Source of the DNA: Legionella spiritensis
GTDB taxonomy: Bacteria > Pseudomonadota > Gammaproteobacteria > Legionellales > Legionellaceae
DNA: 64,000 nucleotides
NCBI RefSeq assembly: GCF_900186965.1
Contig: NZ_LT906457.1
Location: 2,506,501-2,570,500, forward strand
Reading direction: 5' to 3'
Every line of letters begins with the position of its first letter. The stretch's first letter is position 1. The position numbers were made by a program, and so were the translations under genes. Shown here piece by piece: positions 36,871 through 46,771 of the stretch. Below the pieces are notes generated by a model that saw only the letters and a list, made by a program, of their open reading frames with translations, did no database searches and was not told the DNA's origin.

Positions 36871-38268
36871 GTGCTTTATGTCAATATATGGCTTTCCACC
36901 ACCATGCGGTTTAATAAACGAATCACGCATAAGTTTTTAGGGCCGCTTCTGGCTCGCGACAGTAAGGATGAGAACGTCGGGCATGTTAATTTTTTCATGG
37001 AGATTGATGAGCAATCAAAGGAAAGTTTCGACTTTGCAGAAAAGCATGCCAAAGCGCTGAACATCAGAAAAACTCTGTCTATTGCCCCTGTTCCCGTTGA
37101 CGTTATCCGTCCCGACTCGTCCCATTTACAGCCTGCCTTCTTTAAAAGCGATCAAATCTCCCATAGTTTCTGGCCTGATAAAAAGCCACGAAAAACCGAA
37201 GTATTGCAAGGCGTCGATCCGGAATTCAATACGCATGAAAATGATATGTTACGGGAAGATAAAAGTACACCAATGGTCATTGAACATCGTCATTTGCGAG
37301 TTAGCCGTGACAAAATAGAAATGGAAAAGAAAAAAAATCTGGATTTTTTAATGGAGATATCTGAACTGGAAGTCAGTCTGGAGAATAAACAAAAATGGGG
37401 TGAGGCTATAAAAAAAATTGAAACGGAATGTCACTTTCTTGCCGAACAGAAAAACAAAACTCAAAAACATTATGAAAATATCATAAAAAAAACCAAGGAA
37501 GAATTGGCTAATGTTGACGGCATAATCAATCAAATAAAAAGCAAAATTGTCGCCACAGAAAGGACTTTAAATTACTTGAGGAAAATCCAGTATCCAGACA
37601 CAAAAACTCAAATTCAATTGACTGAATTAAATATCAGAAATACTAAATTAAAGAGAAAAATTGATCAATTAAATATTGATAAAAATGAAAAATTAAATTC
37701 ATTAAGAGAGTATGAAAAAGATTATAAAGAGGATATCGAAAAAATCGATGACCAACTGGAAGAGAAACAGAAGGCTATCAAATATTATCAAGACGGTATC
37801 AAACAACTTGACGATAAAATTAAAGGCAGAACCATGGAAGACCTACAGGATTTGAAAGAAAAATCCCGTCTCCAGAGAGATTATACGAGCCGTGAAGCCA
37901 ATTTTATCGAATCTCGTAATTTAACCGGGGGATGCCATCCGGATTCTTCCATCAAATTGCCAACCAAAAAAGACGGTGACAATTACTACCATCTCGATGA
38001 ACAGGAAATCCTGAAGGCCATGATGGATGAGCGACAACAAAAATATTCCATAATTAGCAACAACTGCGTCAGTAGTGCCAAGCGCTGCCTGCTAAAAGGT
38101 ATTAATGACGAGTTGCGTAAAAAACTGCAGGAAATCGGCCTGGATGATCGGTTTTTCAGGGTGCAAAAGGTTGAAACCTGTAATTCGTTCATGGAGTGGA
38201 CAAAAACTCTGGAGAAAAAAATACAGGAACTTAATTATCCTTCCACAAGCCCCACAGTCCAGATGTAG
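36871..38268 (+). CDS. Coiled-coil protein with permuted papain-like motifs, candidate effector
   Basis: Starting at GTG 36871 (AGGAG ten bases upstream) the protein has 465 residues. The N-terminus (LYVNIWLS, then NVGHVNFFMEI with His38, and HSFWP at about 98-102) matches the first half of Legionella/Coxiella effectors with a circularly permuted NlpC/P60-papain fold. The second half of that fold would be at the C-terminus: ISNNCVSSAKRCLLKGI, with Cys399 as the probable nucleophile. Between the two lies a highly charged coiled coil of about 200 residues (about 135-350). Low GC in the coiled-coil part suggests separate history. Secretion and hydrolase activity are inferred from motif resemblance only. 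Confidence 0.75.
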   Translation: MLYVNIWLSTTMRFNKRITHKFLGPLLARDSKDENVGHVNFFMEIDEQSKESFDFAEKHAKALNIRKTLSIAPVPVDVIRPDSSHLQPAFFKSDQISHSFWPDKKPRKTEVLQGVDPEFNTHENDMLREDKSTPMVIEHRHLRVSRDKIEMEKKKNLDFLMEISELEVSLENKQKWGEAIKKIETECHFLAEQKNKTQKHYENIIKKTKEELANVDGIINQIKSKIVATERTLNYLRKIQYPDTKTQIQLTELNIRNTKLKRKIDQLNIDKNEKLNSLREYEKDYKEDIEKIDDQLEEKQKAIKYYQDGIKQLDDKIKGRTMEDLQDLKEKSRLQRDYTSREANFIESRNLTGGCHPDSSIKLPTKKDGDNYYHLDEQEILKAMMDERQQKYSIISNNCVSSAKRCLLKGINDELRKKLQEIGLDDRFFRVQKVETCNSFMEWTKTLEKKIQELNYPSTSPTVQM

Positions 38269-38465
38269 GCTCCCTAAACGTCTCGCATCCACAAAACAGA
38301 GTTGCGGATTTGCCGGGCAGGCATTGATAACCCGGCCTGTAAAAATGAACGAATCACCGGCCTTTCGCTGCCATGGCAGGCATGACAACACAACCTGGGC
38401 ACACCTAAAGATAATTATTCATTGGCCGATATTCACGAAACAAGGGAATATCCGCGGCGAGAATA

Positions 38466-40094
38466 ATGTCATTTATCAAATCAGAATTGTTTAAAAGCCA
38501 TGTAAACCGTTATTCCATGATGGGCCTGGGCATTTCAATAAGCAGTATCGTTCTGGCAACCCTCATTGTCGCGTATCAAATAAGCGGCAATATTTCCATT
38601 GACAGTATCTTGCTGGCACAGACAACAAACCCGGCCATCTGGGCACTTGATCTGTCCCCTTTTATTTTCGCCTACTGGGGCCAGTCGTTTTGTTATGGAT
38701 TGGCTAACAAAGCCGAATCCATGCTCCAGGATAAAACCCGGGAACTGACCAGTAAAAAGGACAATCTGGAAATCAAGCTCAAATACGAATCCACGCATGA
38801 TCGCCTTACCAATTTACCCAATTACCACCTGTTTATTGAACGGATAAAACAAGCCATCGGTCAACTGGACAGCGACAGTCAAGCCGCCGTATTCGTATTA
38901 AACATTAATGATTTTAAAGAGATTAATTACGGATTCGGAAGTTTTCACGCCAATACGTTTCTGGTTCAGTTTGCAGACAAGCTAAAGTCTATCCTCATCA
39001 AACCATCGATGCTCGATGCCTACATGGGTATGAACGTTATTGCCCGTTTACGTAACGATGAATTTGCCGTGTTGCTGCCAAGATTAAGCAAAAACCTGGA
39101 TTTGGATCAATTGCTGGATAATATCAGCCAGGAAACCTCGGTTCATTTCATGATAGAAGGCATTAATATGAGCATTACGACAACCGTCGGCGCCGCGATT
39201 TATCCGACTCATGGATTAACGCCAGAAACGCTGATGACGCACGCAACCGACAGCATTTATTTTGCCAAAAAAGAAGGCAAGCCGTATGCCATCTATCACT
39301 CCGGGATCCAGGATAAGACAACCATTAATCGGGCTATGCTTGATGCGTTTGAGCAGTCTATTGATAATGACAAAGCCTTTTTGCAGTTTCAACCGCATGT
39401 TGAGTTGAGATCCGGAAAGATTATCGGCGTGGAAGCCTCTGTCAAACTGGAAAATACAGACATGGAAGTCCTTAACGAGGAAAAATTATTTCAACTTATG
39501 GATGACGCACGTTATGCTAGAAAACTGGTGTTTTTTACCTTAAAGAATCTCATTAAGCAGATTGCCGCCTGGCATGATAAAGGCAACAAAATTTACGGGG
39601 AAATGGATCTGTCCATTGCCGATCTTGGTGATCCCGAGCTTGTGCCACTCATTCAGGAATCCCTGGTAAATAGCAAGCTGCCCCCCCAATACCTGAAAAT
39701 TTCATTGACTGAAAAAGCCTGTCTCAGTGATCAGGCCAAGACACTGACAGCCTTGAATAATATTGCCGCCCTTGGTGTTCAAATAGCTATTAAGGATTTT
39801 TCTACCGGCTACACTTCCTTTGTTTATTTAATCAATTTTCCTGTTCATGAAATTAAAATTGACGGGTCGTTTATCAGCAAAATGGTACGTGATGAAAAAT
39901 ACGTACACATCGTACAGGCCATCATTCAAATAGCCAGCGCCCTCAAACTGCAAGTCATGGCCCGCGGTATACCGGATCAGGCGACGACGGATCAACTAAT
40001 AAAACTGGGCTGCATGTACGGACAAGGTACTTTTTTCGGAACACGTATTTTATCTCGGGAAATGACGGAAATACTGGAAAAAAAAAGCGAGTAA
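38466..40094 (+). CDS. Degenerate GGDEF-EAL membrane protein
   Basis: The 542-residue protein has two membrane segments near residues 16-40 and 50-72, a short coiled linker, a GGDEF domain (from about THDRLTNLPNY, residue 111) and an EAL domain. Both active sites are altered. GGDEF reads RNDEF (196-200). The EAL motif reads EAS (E323). The metal-binding DDFGTGY reads KDFSTGYTS (K443). The AEGVE motif reads ARGIP (R500). It is therefore unlikely to make or cleave c-di-GMP and may bind nucleotide or partner proteins. It follows the papain-like gene by about 200 bp. The ATG at 38466 lacks a strong ribosome site. Confidence 0.85.
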   Translation: MSFIKSELFKSHVNRYSMMGLGISISSIVLATLIVAYQISGNISIDSILLAQTTNPAIWALDLSPFIFAYWGQSFCYGLANKAESMLQDKTRELTSKKDNLEIKLKYESTHDRLTNLPNYHLFIERIKQAIGQLDSDSQAAVFVLNINDFKEINYGFGSFHANTFLVQFADKLKSILIKPSMLDAYMGMNVIARLRNDEFAVLLPRLSKNLDLDQLLDNISQETSVHFMIEGINMSITTTVGAAIYPTHGLTPETLMTHATDSIYFAKKEGKPYAIYHSGIQDKTTINRAMLDAFEQSIDNDKAFLQFQPHVELRSGKIIGVEASVKLENTDMEVLNEEKLFQLMDDARYARKLVFFTLKNLIKQIAAWHDKGNKIYGEMDLSIADLGDPELVPLIQESLVNSKLPPQYLKISLTEKACLSDQAKTLTALNNIAALGVQIAIKDFSTGYTSFVYLINFPVHEIKIDGSFISKMVRDEKYVHIVQAIIQIASALKLQVMARGIPDQATTDQLIKLGCMYGQGTFFGTRILSREMTEILEKKSE

Positions 40095-40185
40095 TCAAGT
40101 GTAACGAATGGTGTACGCCATCCGATCAAAAATGACATGGAAACGGTACTATACTTTTAGGAATTATTAGCAAAAGGAAATTGTT

Positions 40186-41895
40186 ATGGACTATGTGCAA
40201 CGGGAAGATGAACAGGGAAATCCTTATTTTGAAGTAAAAACAAGTGATTTTTCTCTTATAACCAATCCCATACTCAATAAAGGGACGGGCTTTAGCCCCG
40301 GGGAACGTGCGGACTTTAATCTCTACGGACTGATTCCTCCGGAAGAAAGTTCACTTGTCGAACAGCGCGCACGATCGTATGAGGCCTTTAAAAGCAAACC
40401 GACCGAACTCGAGAAATACATCTACATGCGGGATCTTCAGGATTCCAACGAAACATTGTTTTATAGTCTGCTCTGCGAACATATCGCTGAAATCATGCCC
40501 ATCGTCTATACGCCGGTAGTCGGTGCCGCTTGTCAGAAATTCAGTCATATTTACCGCCGCCCGCGCGGTGTATTTATTGCCTATCCCTATAAGGATAAAA
40601 TAGATCAGATACTTGCGAATGCTCGCTTTGATCAGGTCAAGGCCATTGTTGTTTCCGACGGGGAACGCATCCTTGGCCTTGGCGATCAGGGAGCGGGAGG
40701 AATGGGTATTCCTATAGGAAAACTGGCGTTATATTGTGCCTGCGCCGGTATTCATCCCGCCTCCACTTTGCCCATTTTACTGGATACGGGGACCAATAAT
40801 TCGGAGCTGCTTCAAGATCCGCTCTACATCGGCTGGCGCCATGAACGGATACGAGACAAAGACTATGATGATTTCGTAGCCGCTTTTGTGCAAGCCGTTA
40901 AAAAACGTTTTCCTCATATTTTATTGCAATGGGAGGATTTTGCCCTGCAAAACGCCACTCGACTGCTCGACACTTACCGCAATCAGCTATGTACGTTTAA
41001 CGATGACGTACAAGGTACAGCAGCCATAGCGACCGGAACCTTATTATCGGCGGTACAGGTCACGGGCATTCATTTACGTGATCAAAAAATCGTTATCGTC
41101 GGTGCCGGATCCGCGGGATGCGGCATCGCGGAACTAGTCGTACATGCCATGGTTGAAGACGGTGTGTCGGAAGCACAGGCTCGCTCACAAATTTATATGA
41201 TTGATCGTAATGGTTTGTTACTCGAGGGCATGAAAGATCTGTTACCGTTTCAACAGAAATTACTGAAACCCCGGGCCATTGTCGCCAACTGGCAATGTGA
41301 AAATCCTGATTTTATCAGCTTGAAAGACGTGATTCATAATTTGCATCCCAATGCCCTGGTTGGTGTATCCGGCCAGCCCGGCCTGTTCCATGAGGAACTA
41401 ATCCGGGATATGGCCTCCCATGTTGACCGTCCCATCATCATGCCGCTCTCCAACCCCATTTCCCGCAGCGAAGCCACGCCTGAAGATTTAATGTTATGGA
41501 CGGATAGCCGTGCGGTCATTGGGACCGGAAGCCCCTTTGGCAACATCATCAAAAATGGCAAGCAATTCCGGGTCGATCAAACCAATAATGTTTATATATT
41601 CCCTGGCATGGGTCTGGGCGCCATCGCGGCACAGGCCAGACATATCTCGGATAAAATGTTCATGGTCGCCGCCAAAGCGCTCGCCGACTGCGCACCGGCC
41701 AAACAAAACCCAAAAGATAATCTGCTGCCGCCATTGACCGAAGTCCGAAACGTCTCCTATCGTGTCGCACTCGCCGTAGCCAGGGAAGCGATAAAAAGTG
41801 ATCTGGCTGATCCGATGTCCGATGATGAACTGGAACAGCGCATTCGCAAACATATCTGGAATCCGGTCTATGTGCCTTATCGTAAAAAGCAATAA
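40186..41895 (+). CDS. NAD-dependent malic enzyme
   Basis: The 569-residue protein decarboxylates malate to pyruvate. It has FNLYGLIPPEE, YTPVVGAACQKFSHIYRRPRG, the catalytic DGERILGLGDQGAGGMGIPIGK region, EDFALQNATRLLDTYRNQLC, FNDDVQGTAAI with metal ligands, and the NAD fold IVIVGAGSAGCGIAEL. It matches the NAD-type SfcA/MaeA family in length (E. coli 565). A ribosome site AAAGGAAA sits before the ATG. A hairpin follows. Confidence 0.95.
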   Translation: MDYVQREDEQGNPYFEVKTSDFSLITNPILNKGTGFSPGERADFNLYGLIPPEESSLVEQRARSYEAFKSKPTELEKYIYMRDLQDSNETLFYSLLCEHIAEIMPIVYTPVVGAACQKFSHIYRRPRGVFIAYPYKDKIDQILANARFDQVKAIVVSDGERILGLGDQGAGGMGIPIGKLALYCACAGIHPASTLPILLDTGTNNSELLQDPLYIGWRHERIRDKDYDDFVAAFVQAVKKRFPHILLQWEDFALQNATRLLDTYRNQLCTFNDDVQGTAAIATGTLLSAVQVTGIHLRDQKIVIVGAGSAGCGIAELVVHAMVEDGVSEAQARSQIYMIDRNGLLLEGMKDLLPFQQKLLKPRAIVANWQCENPDFISLKDVIHNLHPNALVGVSGQPGLFHEELIRDMASHVDRPIIMPLSNPISRSEATPEDLMLWTDSRAVIGTGSPFGNIIKNGKQFRVDQTNNVYIFPGMGLGAIAAQARHISDKMFMVAAKALADCAPAKQNPKDNLLPPLTEVRNVSYRVALAVAREAIKSDLADPMSDDELEQRIRKHIWNPVYVPYRKKQ

Positions 41896-41918
41896 TCTTT
41901 CTGAATCCGTGTCTCAAG

Positions 41919-41951
41919 CGGGCTACGTCCCCATTTTAAGGACGTAGCCCG
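41919..41951 (+). terminator. Strong hairpin after malic enzyme gene
   Basis: CGGGCTACGTCC and GGACGTAGCCCG form a perfect 12-bp stem with a 9-base loop, 23 bp after the stop codon. A T-run does not follow, so it is not a classic intrinsic terminator, but it probably ends or protects the transcript. The CGGGCTACG motif recalls the end of the REP palindrome (GACGGGCTA), so it may be a REP derivative. Confidence 0.5.
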
Positions 41952-42008
41952 TGATAAGGTAAGGCCATAATGCAAGCAATAGTATTTTTAGGCAGAAAGT
42001 ATTTTTAT

Positions 42009-42037
42009 TTGACAAAACTGCGGCTTGTTCCTAAATT
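42009..42037 (+). promoter_or_regulatory. Sigma-70 promoter of the solute-binding protein gene
   Basis: TTGACA (42009-42014), 17-bp spacer, TAAATT (42032-42037). The ATG is at 42065, preceded by GGGAG. This is a near-consensus arrangement for a separately transcribed gene. Confidence 0.55.
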
Positions 42038-42064
42038 TAAAAGAACAAACTCGGGAGTATAATT

Positions 42065-42790
42065 ATGAAGTTTCTGGCTTTTATAATTTTATTCCTGAGC
42101 AGTATAGTGGCTGATAGTAAACCGGTCACTATCGGTGTTATGGAGTACGCCCCACCTTTCTCCAGCATAACCAACGACGGCTTGAATTGTTATGGATTTA
42201 CCGTAGACATATCGAATGCTATTTGCAATCAGCTTAAAATCGAATGTTCCTTTAAGCTTATTTTATTAAGCAACCAGTTGCAATTATTGAATGATGGAAC
42301 CATTGACCTGGCCGCAAGCGTAAATCCGATTATTGCTGAAAGTGAGGGACAATATCTCTTTAGCCTGCCCTATTTTCCCAGCGACGGCCGATTTATTACG
42401 GTGAGTACAGGCAATATCAACTCTGTAAATGACTTAAAAAATAAAAAAATAGGTGTTTTAAAAAACACCCTGTACGACGTGTTAATTCAGCAAGGCAATT
42501 ATACCTTTGACAACATAAAACAATACCAGAAATTTTCCGATCTAATCGATGGATTGGCAACCCATGAGGTTGATGCCATTTTCTTAAATAATAAAGTGGC
42601 GGAATATTTAATAAATAATGTAGCAATGAACTTCAAGCTGGTAGGGGACAAAATTCCAATTGGGCAAGGCTATGGTTTTCTAGCCCTCGAAAAAAATAAG
42701 CAATTAATCAAAGCCATCAATTCAGGGCTCTTAAGCATACAAGCGGACGGAACTTATATAAAAATATATAATAGATATTTTAGCAACTAG
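42065..42790 (+). CDS. Periplasmic amino-acid-type solute-binding protein (SBP family 3)
   Basis: The 241-residue protein has a signal peptide (KFLAFIILFLSSIVADS, cleavage near residue 19) and an SBP_bac_3 fold: TIGVMEYAPPFSSI, GFTVDISNAICNQL, DGTIDLAASVNPIIAES, and IPIGQGYGFLALEKNKQLI. Such proteins bind amino acids for an ABC importer, but no permease or ATPase gene is adjacent. It may therefore pair with a distant transporter or act as a sensor. The gene is more AT-rich than its neighbours. Confidence 0.82.
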   Translation: MKFLAFIILFLSSIVADSKPVTIGVMEYAPPFSSITNDGLNCYGFTVDISNAICNQLKIECSFKLILLSNQLQLLNDGTIDLAASVNPIIAESEGQYLFSLPYFPSDGRFITVSTGNINSVNDLKNKKIGVLKNTLYDVLIQQGNYTFDNIKQYQKFSDLIDGLATHEVDAIFLNNKVAEYLINNVAMNFKLVGDKIPIGQGYGFLALEKNKQLIKAINSGLLSIQADGTYIKIYNRYFSN

Positions 42791-42901
42791 CGACAGGACT
42801 GGTGACGAGAGCTTGACGACAGACTGACAAACGATGCACTGCCTGATCCACAGGCACAGAGCGCAGGTTTCGCGAACAAAATTAGTCAGGATGATTATTG
42901 T

Positions 42902-43801
42902 ATGATCAAGGAATTACAAAACGCCCTGAGTCATGTATTACTTGGAAAAGACGAGGTTATCCGTCTGGGTATCACATGCCTTCTGGCCAACGGACATTTG
43001 TTACTGGAAGATATTCCGGGAATGGGCAAAACCACCTTTAGCCATGCCCTGGCACATTTTGTCGGTATGAAATACCGGCGCATTCAATTTACCAGTGATA
43101 TGCTTCCCGGTGATTTGCTAGGTGTATCCATCTTTGATCCGGAGCAACAGCAGTTTCATTTTCACTACGGCCCTATTTTCTCGCAATTGATTTTGGCCGA
43201 TGAAGTGAACCGTGCCACACCAAGGACACAAAGCGCCTTGCTGGAAGCCATGGAAGAACGGCAGGTTACCACAGAAGAAGGAACCCATCTCCTGCCGAAT
43301 CCCTTTTTTGTCATTGCCACTCAAAATCCCTCTCATCAAACCGGTACCTATTTGCTTCCCGAATCACAACTGGATCGATTTTTAATGTGCCTGACCATTG
43401 GTTATCCGCCGCCGGACGCCGAGAGAAAATTATTAACATTGCCCGGTAATGACAACCTGTTTGACAGGCCGCCGGTCAGCAATGTGGATCAATTAATAAC
43501 CTGGCAAAGGGAAAGTCTGCTCGTTCATGTGTCCGATCCTGTCCTGGATTATATCCAGGAGATCCTGGCTGCAAGCCGGCAACAGGACTGGTTTTACCAT
43601 GGGCTAAGTCCCCGGGCCGGCATGGCTCTGGTCAAAGCATCCAAAGCGTACGCCCGTACCGACGACAGGGATTTTGTCCGACCGGACGACGTCCAGGCGA
43701 TTATGGCCGCCGTCGTTAATCATCGTCTGGTCATCAAACAGGCTAACGTTCCGTATTCGGCAACCGATTTACTTCTTAATCACGTTGAGGTTCCGCTTTG
43801 A
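42902..43801 (+). CDS. MoxR-family AAA+ ATPase
   Basis: The 299-residue protein has Walker A EDIPGMGKTTFS, DMLPGDLLGVSIFD, Walker B LILADEVNRATPRTQSALLEAMEERQV and sensor 1 FFVIATQNPSHQTGTYLLPESQLDRF. MoxR ATPases act as chaperones for metal-cofactor or stress-related complexes. This one forms an overlapping operon with a DUF58 protein and a transglutaminase protein, a common trio. A REP-end remnant (GGTTTCGCGAACAAAATT) lies 30 bp upstream of the ATG. Confidence 0.93.
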   Translation: MIKELQNALSHVLLGKDEVIRLGITCLLANGHLLLEDIPGMGKTTFSHALAHFVGMKYRRIQFTSDMLPGDLLGVSIFDPEQQQFHFHYGPIFSQLILADEVNRATPRTQSALLEAMEERQVTTEEGTHLLPNPFFVIATQNPSHQTGTYLLPESQLDRFLMCLTIGYPPPDAERKLLTLPGNDNLFDRPPVSNVDQLITWQRESLLVHVSDPVLDYIQEILAASRQQDWFYHGLSPRAGMALVKASKAYARTDDRDFVRPDDVQAIMAAVVNHRLVIKQANVPYSATDLLLNHVEVPL

Positions 43802-44748
43802 GTACCGCAATCAAACAACGATTATGGCAATACTGGTATCATTGGGTAAAAAAGCGAGGCACCCGGGACAATCCCCAGCATCTTAAATCTCGAAACCTCT
43901 ATATTCTTCCTTCCCTGTTCGGCTGGGTTTACGCTGTAGTTTTGCTAACCTTGTTTCTTTGCGCCGTCAATTATCAGATGAGCGCTATTTTTTTACTAAC
44001 GTTTATTCCTGGTGTGGCCGGATTGATCAGCGCCTGGGAAGCGCATGCCAATTTACAAGGCCTTTCCATCAGTTTCCTGACCATTAATGATATTCAGCAG
44101 GGAGAAACGACACACGCCGTTTTTTATCTGAAAGCCAATGGCAAGACGCGGTTTAATCTGTGCTACCAAATCAAGGGTCAAGAAAAAACAGGTATCGATA
44201 TGCTGCCGCCGGAAGGAAAACAATTGGTTATTTCCTTGCATGGCAAGAGACGAGGTCATTATAAATTTCCAGTCATGCGTTTTTACAGTGATTATCCATT
44301 CGGCCTGTTTAGGGTCTGGGGCTATGCGTTTTTTGACAGAGACTATTACGTTTATCCCGCAGCCGTTTCACCCGGATTCTGGCCCGCAGCGTGGACGAGC
44401 GAGGGAGACCGTCGCAAAAGCAAACCTGGCCATGAAGATCTTGATAATTTAAAGCCGGTGGATAATCCCTGGATCCAGTCAAACCGCATTGCCTGGAAAA
44501 TCGCTGCGCGCGGTCAGGGCTGGTACCTCAAAACAATGAACGATCCCGAAGGCGACTGCTGGCTATTCCGCCTCGACGATTTGCCGGACAGAGACATCGA
44601 GCACGCGCTGGAACATCTCAGTTACTGGCTTCATGATGCGGAACGGAGAGGATTACTCTACGCTTTGGAAATAAAGGGTATACGCACTTCTTTCTCACAA
44701 GGTACGGAGCATTTAAAGCAATGCTTGCGTCAACTGGCTATGTACTGA
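43798..44748 (+). CDS. DUF58 domain protein
   Basis: The 316-residue protein has two N-terminal membrane segments (residues about 36-54 and 57-76) followed by a beta-rich part. The DUF58 region follows at KSKPGHEDLDNLKPVDNPWIQSNRIAWKIAARGQGWYLK, the conserved stretch with the R..(D/N)..W pattern. The start is an unusual TTG overlapping the MoxR stop (TTGA), consistent with coupled translation. The role of MoxR-DUF58-TgpA sets is only partly known. Confidence 0.88.
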   Translation: MSTAIKQRLWQYWYHWVKKRGTRDNPQHLKSRNLYILPSLFGWVYAVVLLTLFLCAVNYQMSAIFLLTFIPGVAGLISAWEAHANLQGLSISFLTINDIQQGETTHAVFYLKANGKTRFNLCYQIKGQEKTGIDMLPPEGKQLVISLHGKRRGHYKFPVMRFYSDYPFGLFRVWGYAFFDRDYYVYPAAVSPGFWPAAWTSEGDRRKSKPGHEDLDNLKPVDNPWIQSNRIAWKIAARGQGWYLKTMNDPEGDCWLFRLDDLPDRDIEHALEHLSYWLHDAERRGLLYALEIKGIRTSFSQGTEHLKQCLRQLAMY

Positions 44749-46733
44749 TGAACACAACGCAGCACACCACGACACGATTTGCCCTGATGGTAATGATATT
44801 TTGCTATTCCCCTCAAATCATGCAGGTCTCCTGGTGGATCTCCCTGCTTATCCTCGGGATTATCGTCTATCGATTGCTGGCAGACTACGTTGCCTGGCCG
44901 TTGCCCGGCCCGGCAGCCCGTTTGCTGTTAATCCTCCTGGGTATCACGACACTGCTCCTCAAACAACAGGGCAACCTGTGGTCCGGTACATTTTTCATAA
45001 ATTTTCTCCTTGTTTTCATTGCCTTGAAAAGCCTGGAAGTCCACACGACCAGAGACTTAAGAGTCCTGATTCTATGCCATTTTTATCTGATCCTGACCGT
45101 TATTTTATTGAATCTGGAATTATGGATTTTTATTTATTTACTTCTCGCCGTTTTCGCCAATTTTTTGTTGATGCTGAAAGTCACTTCCCCGGCAATAACG
45201 TTCAAACAATCCGCCATGATAACGACCAAACACCTCTTTCTGGCCCTACCCGTTAGTATGATACTTTTTTATTTGTTCCCGCGCCTGACCAATCCGTTAT
45301 GGCAAGTTCCCGCCATGACTGAAACCAGGGCCGGATTTCATGAAGAATTGACACTGAATAATATGAATGATCTTTTCAATGACGACAGCAAGATCATGCG
45401 TATTACCTTTCAAGCGGCATTCAAACCCGATCTGTACTGGCGAGGCCTGGTATTAAGTCGATACGATGGCTGGCGATGGACCGGCGTATCGCAAAACGAC
45501 GTGTCTTTTACACCCTTGCAGAAAATAAGCCGGCATCACCGGGCTGATTATCAAATACTCCTGGAACCCCATCAAAAAAAATGGCTGTTTTATCAGGATA
45601 ATCCGGTAGCATCCAGTCCGACATTGCTTTATTCACCGGAAACGGGACTGACTCAGGTTAAAAATCGCGTCGTCTCACAACGTTTTATTTACTCCATCGC
45701 GACGCAAAAACCAACCTATCGCCCTTTGTCACGATACGCCTATCATAGGTATACACAACTTCCAAAACAGGGAAATCCCAAATTACGAGCCTGGGCGCGG
45801 CAACAGTTTGCGGCCGCTCATGGGGATACGAACGCCCTGATTAACAGAATTCGTCTTCATATCCATCAGCAACCTTACTGGTATAGTCTAAATGCCGGAG
45901 ATACTCCCAAAAGCATAAACCAGATGGATCAGTTCTGGTTTGAATCCCGTAAAGGATATTGTGAATATTACGCCAGCTCGGTCGCTTTTATCCTCCGTTC
46001 CGTCGGGATCCCGGCCCGAATCGTTGTCGGTTATTTCGGGGGCAACTGGAATCCCATAGTCCAATACCTCACTATCCAGCAAAATAACGCCCATGCCTGG
46101 CTGGAATATTGGCAGGAAGGAAAAGGATGGCAGCGTTTTGACCCAACCCTCTACATCTCAGTCGCTCGTATTGATAAAACCATCTGGCAGCAACAGGCCA
46201 ATCGCTACAATCCATCCTGGTTTTTCAACTGGGGGGAAACACAAACCAAACTGTCCTGGACGACGCGTATGATGTTTTTGCTGGAATCCGCCCAGTTTTT
46301 CTGGGAACGCTGGCTTCTTTTTTATAATTACGATAATCAACAAAACTTTTTAAGGCATATTGGCTTTAAAGATTGGGATGGCATGAGACTATTGCAGATT
46401 TCGGTTATGATCCTGGTTTTTTTTCTTCTTGTCGGTAGTCTTTGCTATCAGTTAAGTCTGTATAACAGGAAAGGGCCATTATCACGCGAACACCAGCGCT
46501 TGTTACGGGAAATAAAACGGCTGGGCATCGCCACCACCCCCCCGGCCACTCTACATCGGCAAATCCACGAGTTAATCCGGCAACGACCGACACTGAGCAA
46601 AGAATTAACCATAAAATATAACAATTACGAGCAGACACGGTTAAAAAACGCATCCAGGCAGCCCGATCAACACAAACGTACTATAAAATCCATCAAATCC
46701 CTGCGGGAATCCTTACAGAAAATTAAAATTTAG
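44748..46733 (+). CDS. TgpA-like transglutaminase membrane protein
   Basis: The 661-residue protein has about five or six N-terminal membrane segments (DUF3488 region), a large periplasmic transglutaminase-like domain, one C-terminal membrane segment and a short cytoplasmic tail. The triad is visible: Cys in SRKGYCEYYASSVAFILRSVG, His in NNAHAWLEYW and Asp in WQRFDPTL. Pseudomonas TgpA is essential and believed to act in cell-wall metabolism. The ATG at 44748 shares a base with the DUF58 stop (TGATG). Confidence 0.9.
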   Translation: MNTTQHTTTRFALMVMIFCYSPQIMQVSWWISLLILGIIVYRLLADYVAWPLPGPAARLLLILLGITTLLLKQQGNLWSGTFFINFLLVFIALKSLEVHTTRDLRVLILCHFYLILTVILLNLELWIFIYLLLAVFANFLLMLKVTSPAITFKQSAMITTKHLFLALPVSMILFYLFPRLTNPLWQVPAMTETRAGFHEELTLNNMNDLFNDDSKIMRITFQAAFKPDLYWRGLVLSRYDGWRWTGVSQNDVSFTPLQKISRHHRADYQILLEPHQKKWLFYQDNPVASSPTLLYSPETGLTQVKNRVVSQRFIYSIATQKPTYRPLSRYAYHRYTQLPKQGNPKLRAWARQQFAAAHGDTNALINRIRLHIHQQPYWYSLNAGDTPKSINQMDQFWFESRKGYCEYYASSVAFILRSVGIPARIVVGYFGGNWNPIVQYLTIQQNNAHAWLEYWQEGKGWQRFDPTLYISVARIDKTIWQQQANRYNPSWFFNWGETQTKLSWTTRMMFLLESAQFFWERWLLFYNYDNQQNFLRHIGFKDWDGMRLLQISVMILVFFLLVGSLCYQLSLYNRKGPLSREHQRLLREIKRLGIATTPPATLHRQIHELIRQRPTLSKELTIKYNNYEQTRLKNASRQPDQHKRTIKSIKSLRESLQKIKI

Positions 46734-46771
46734 ACTATACCGGTTGCCTGCACAACTTACGCAATTTTTAT

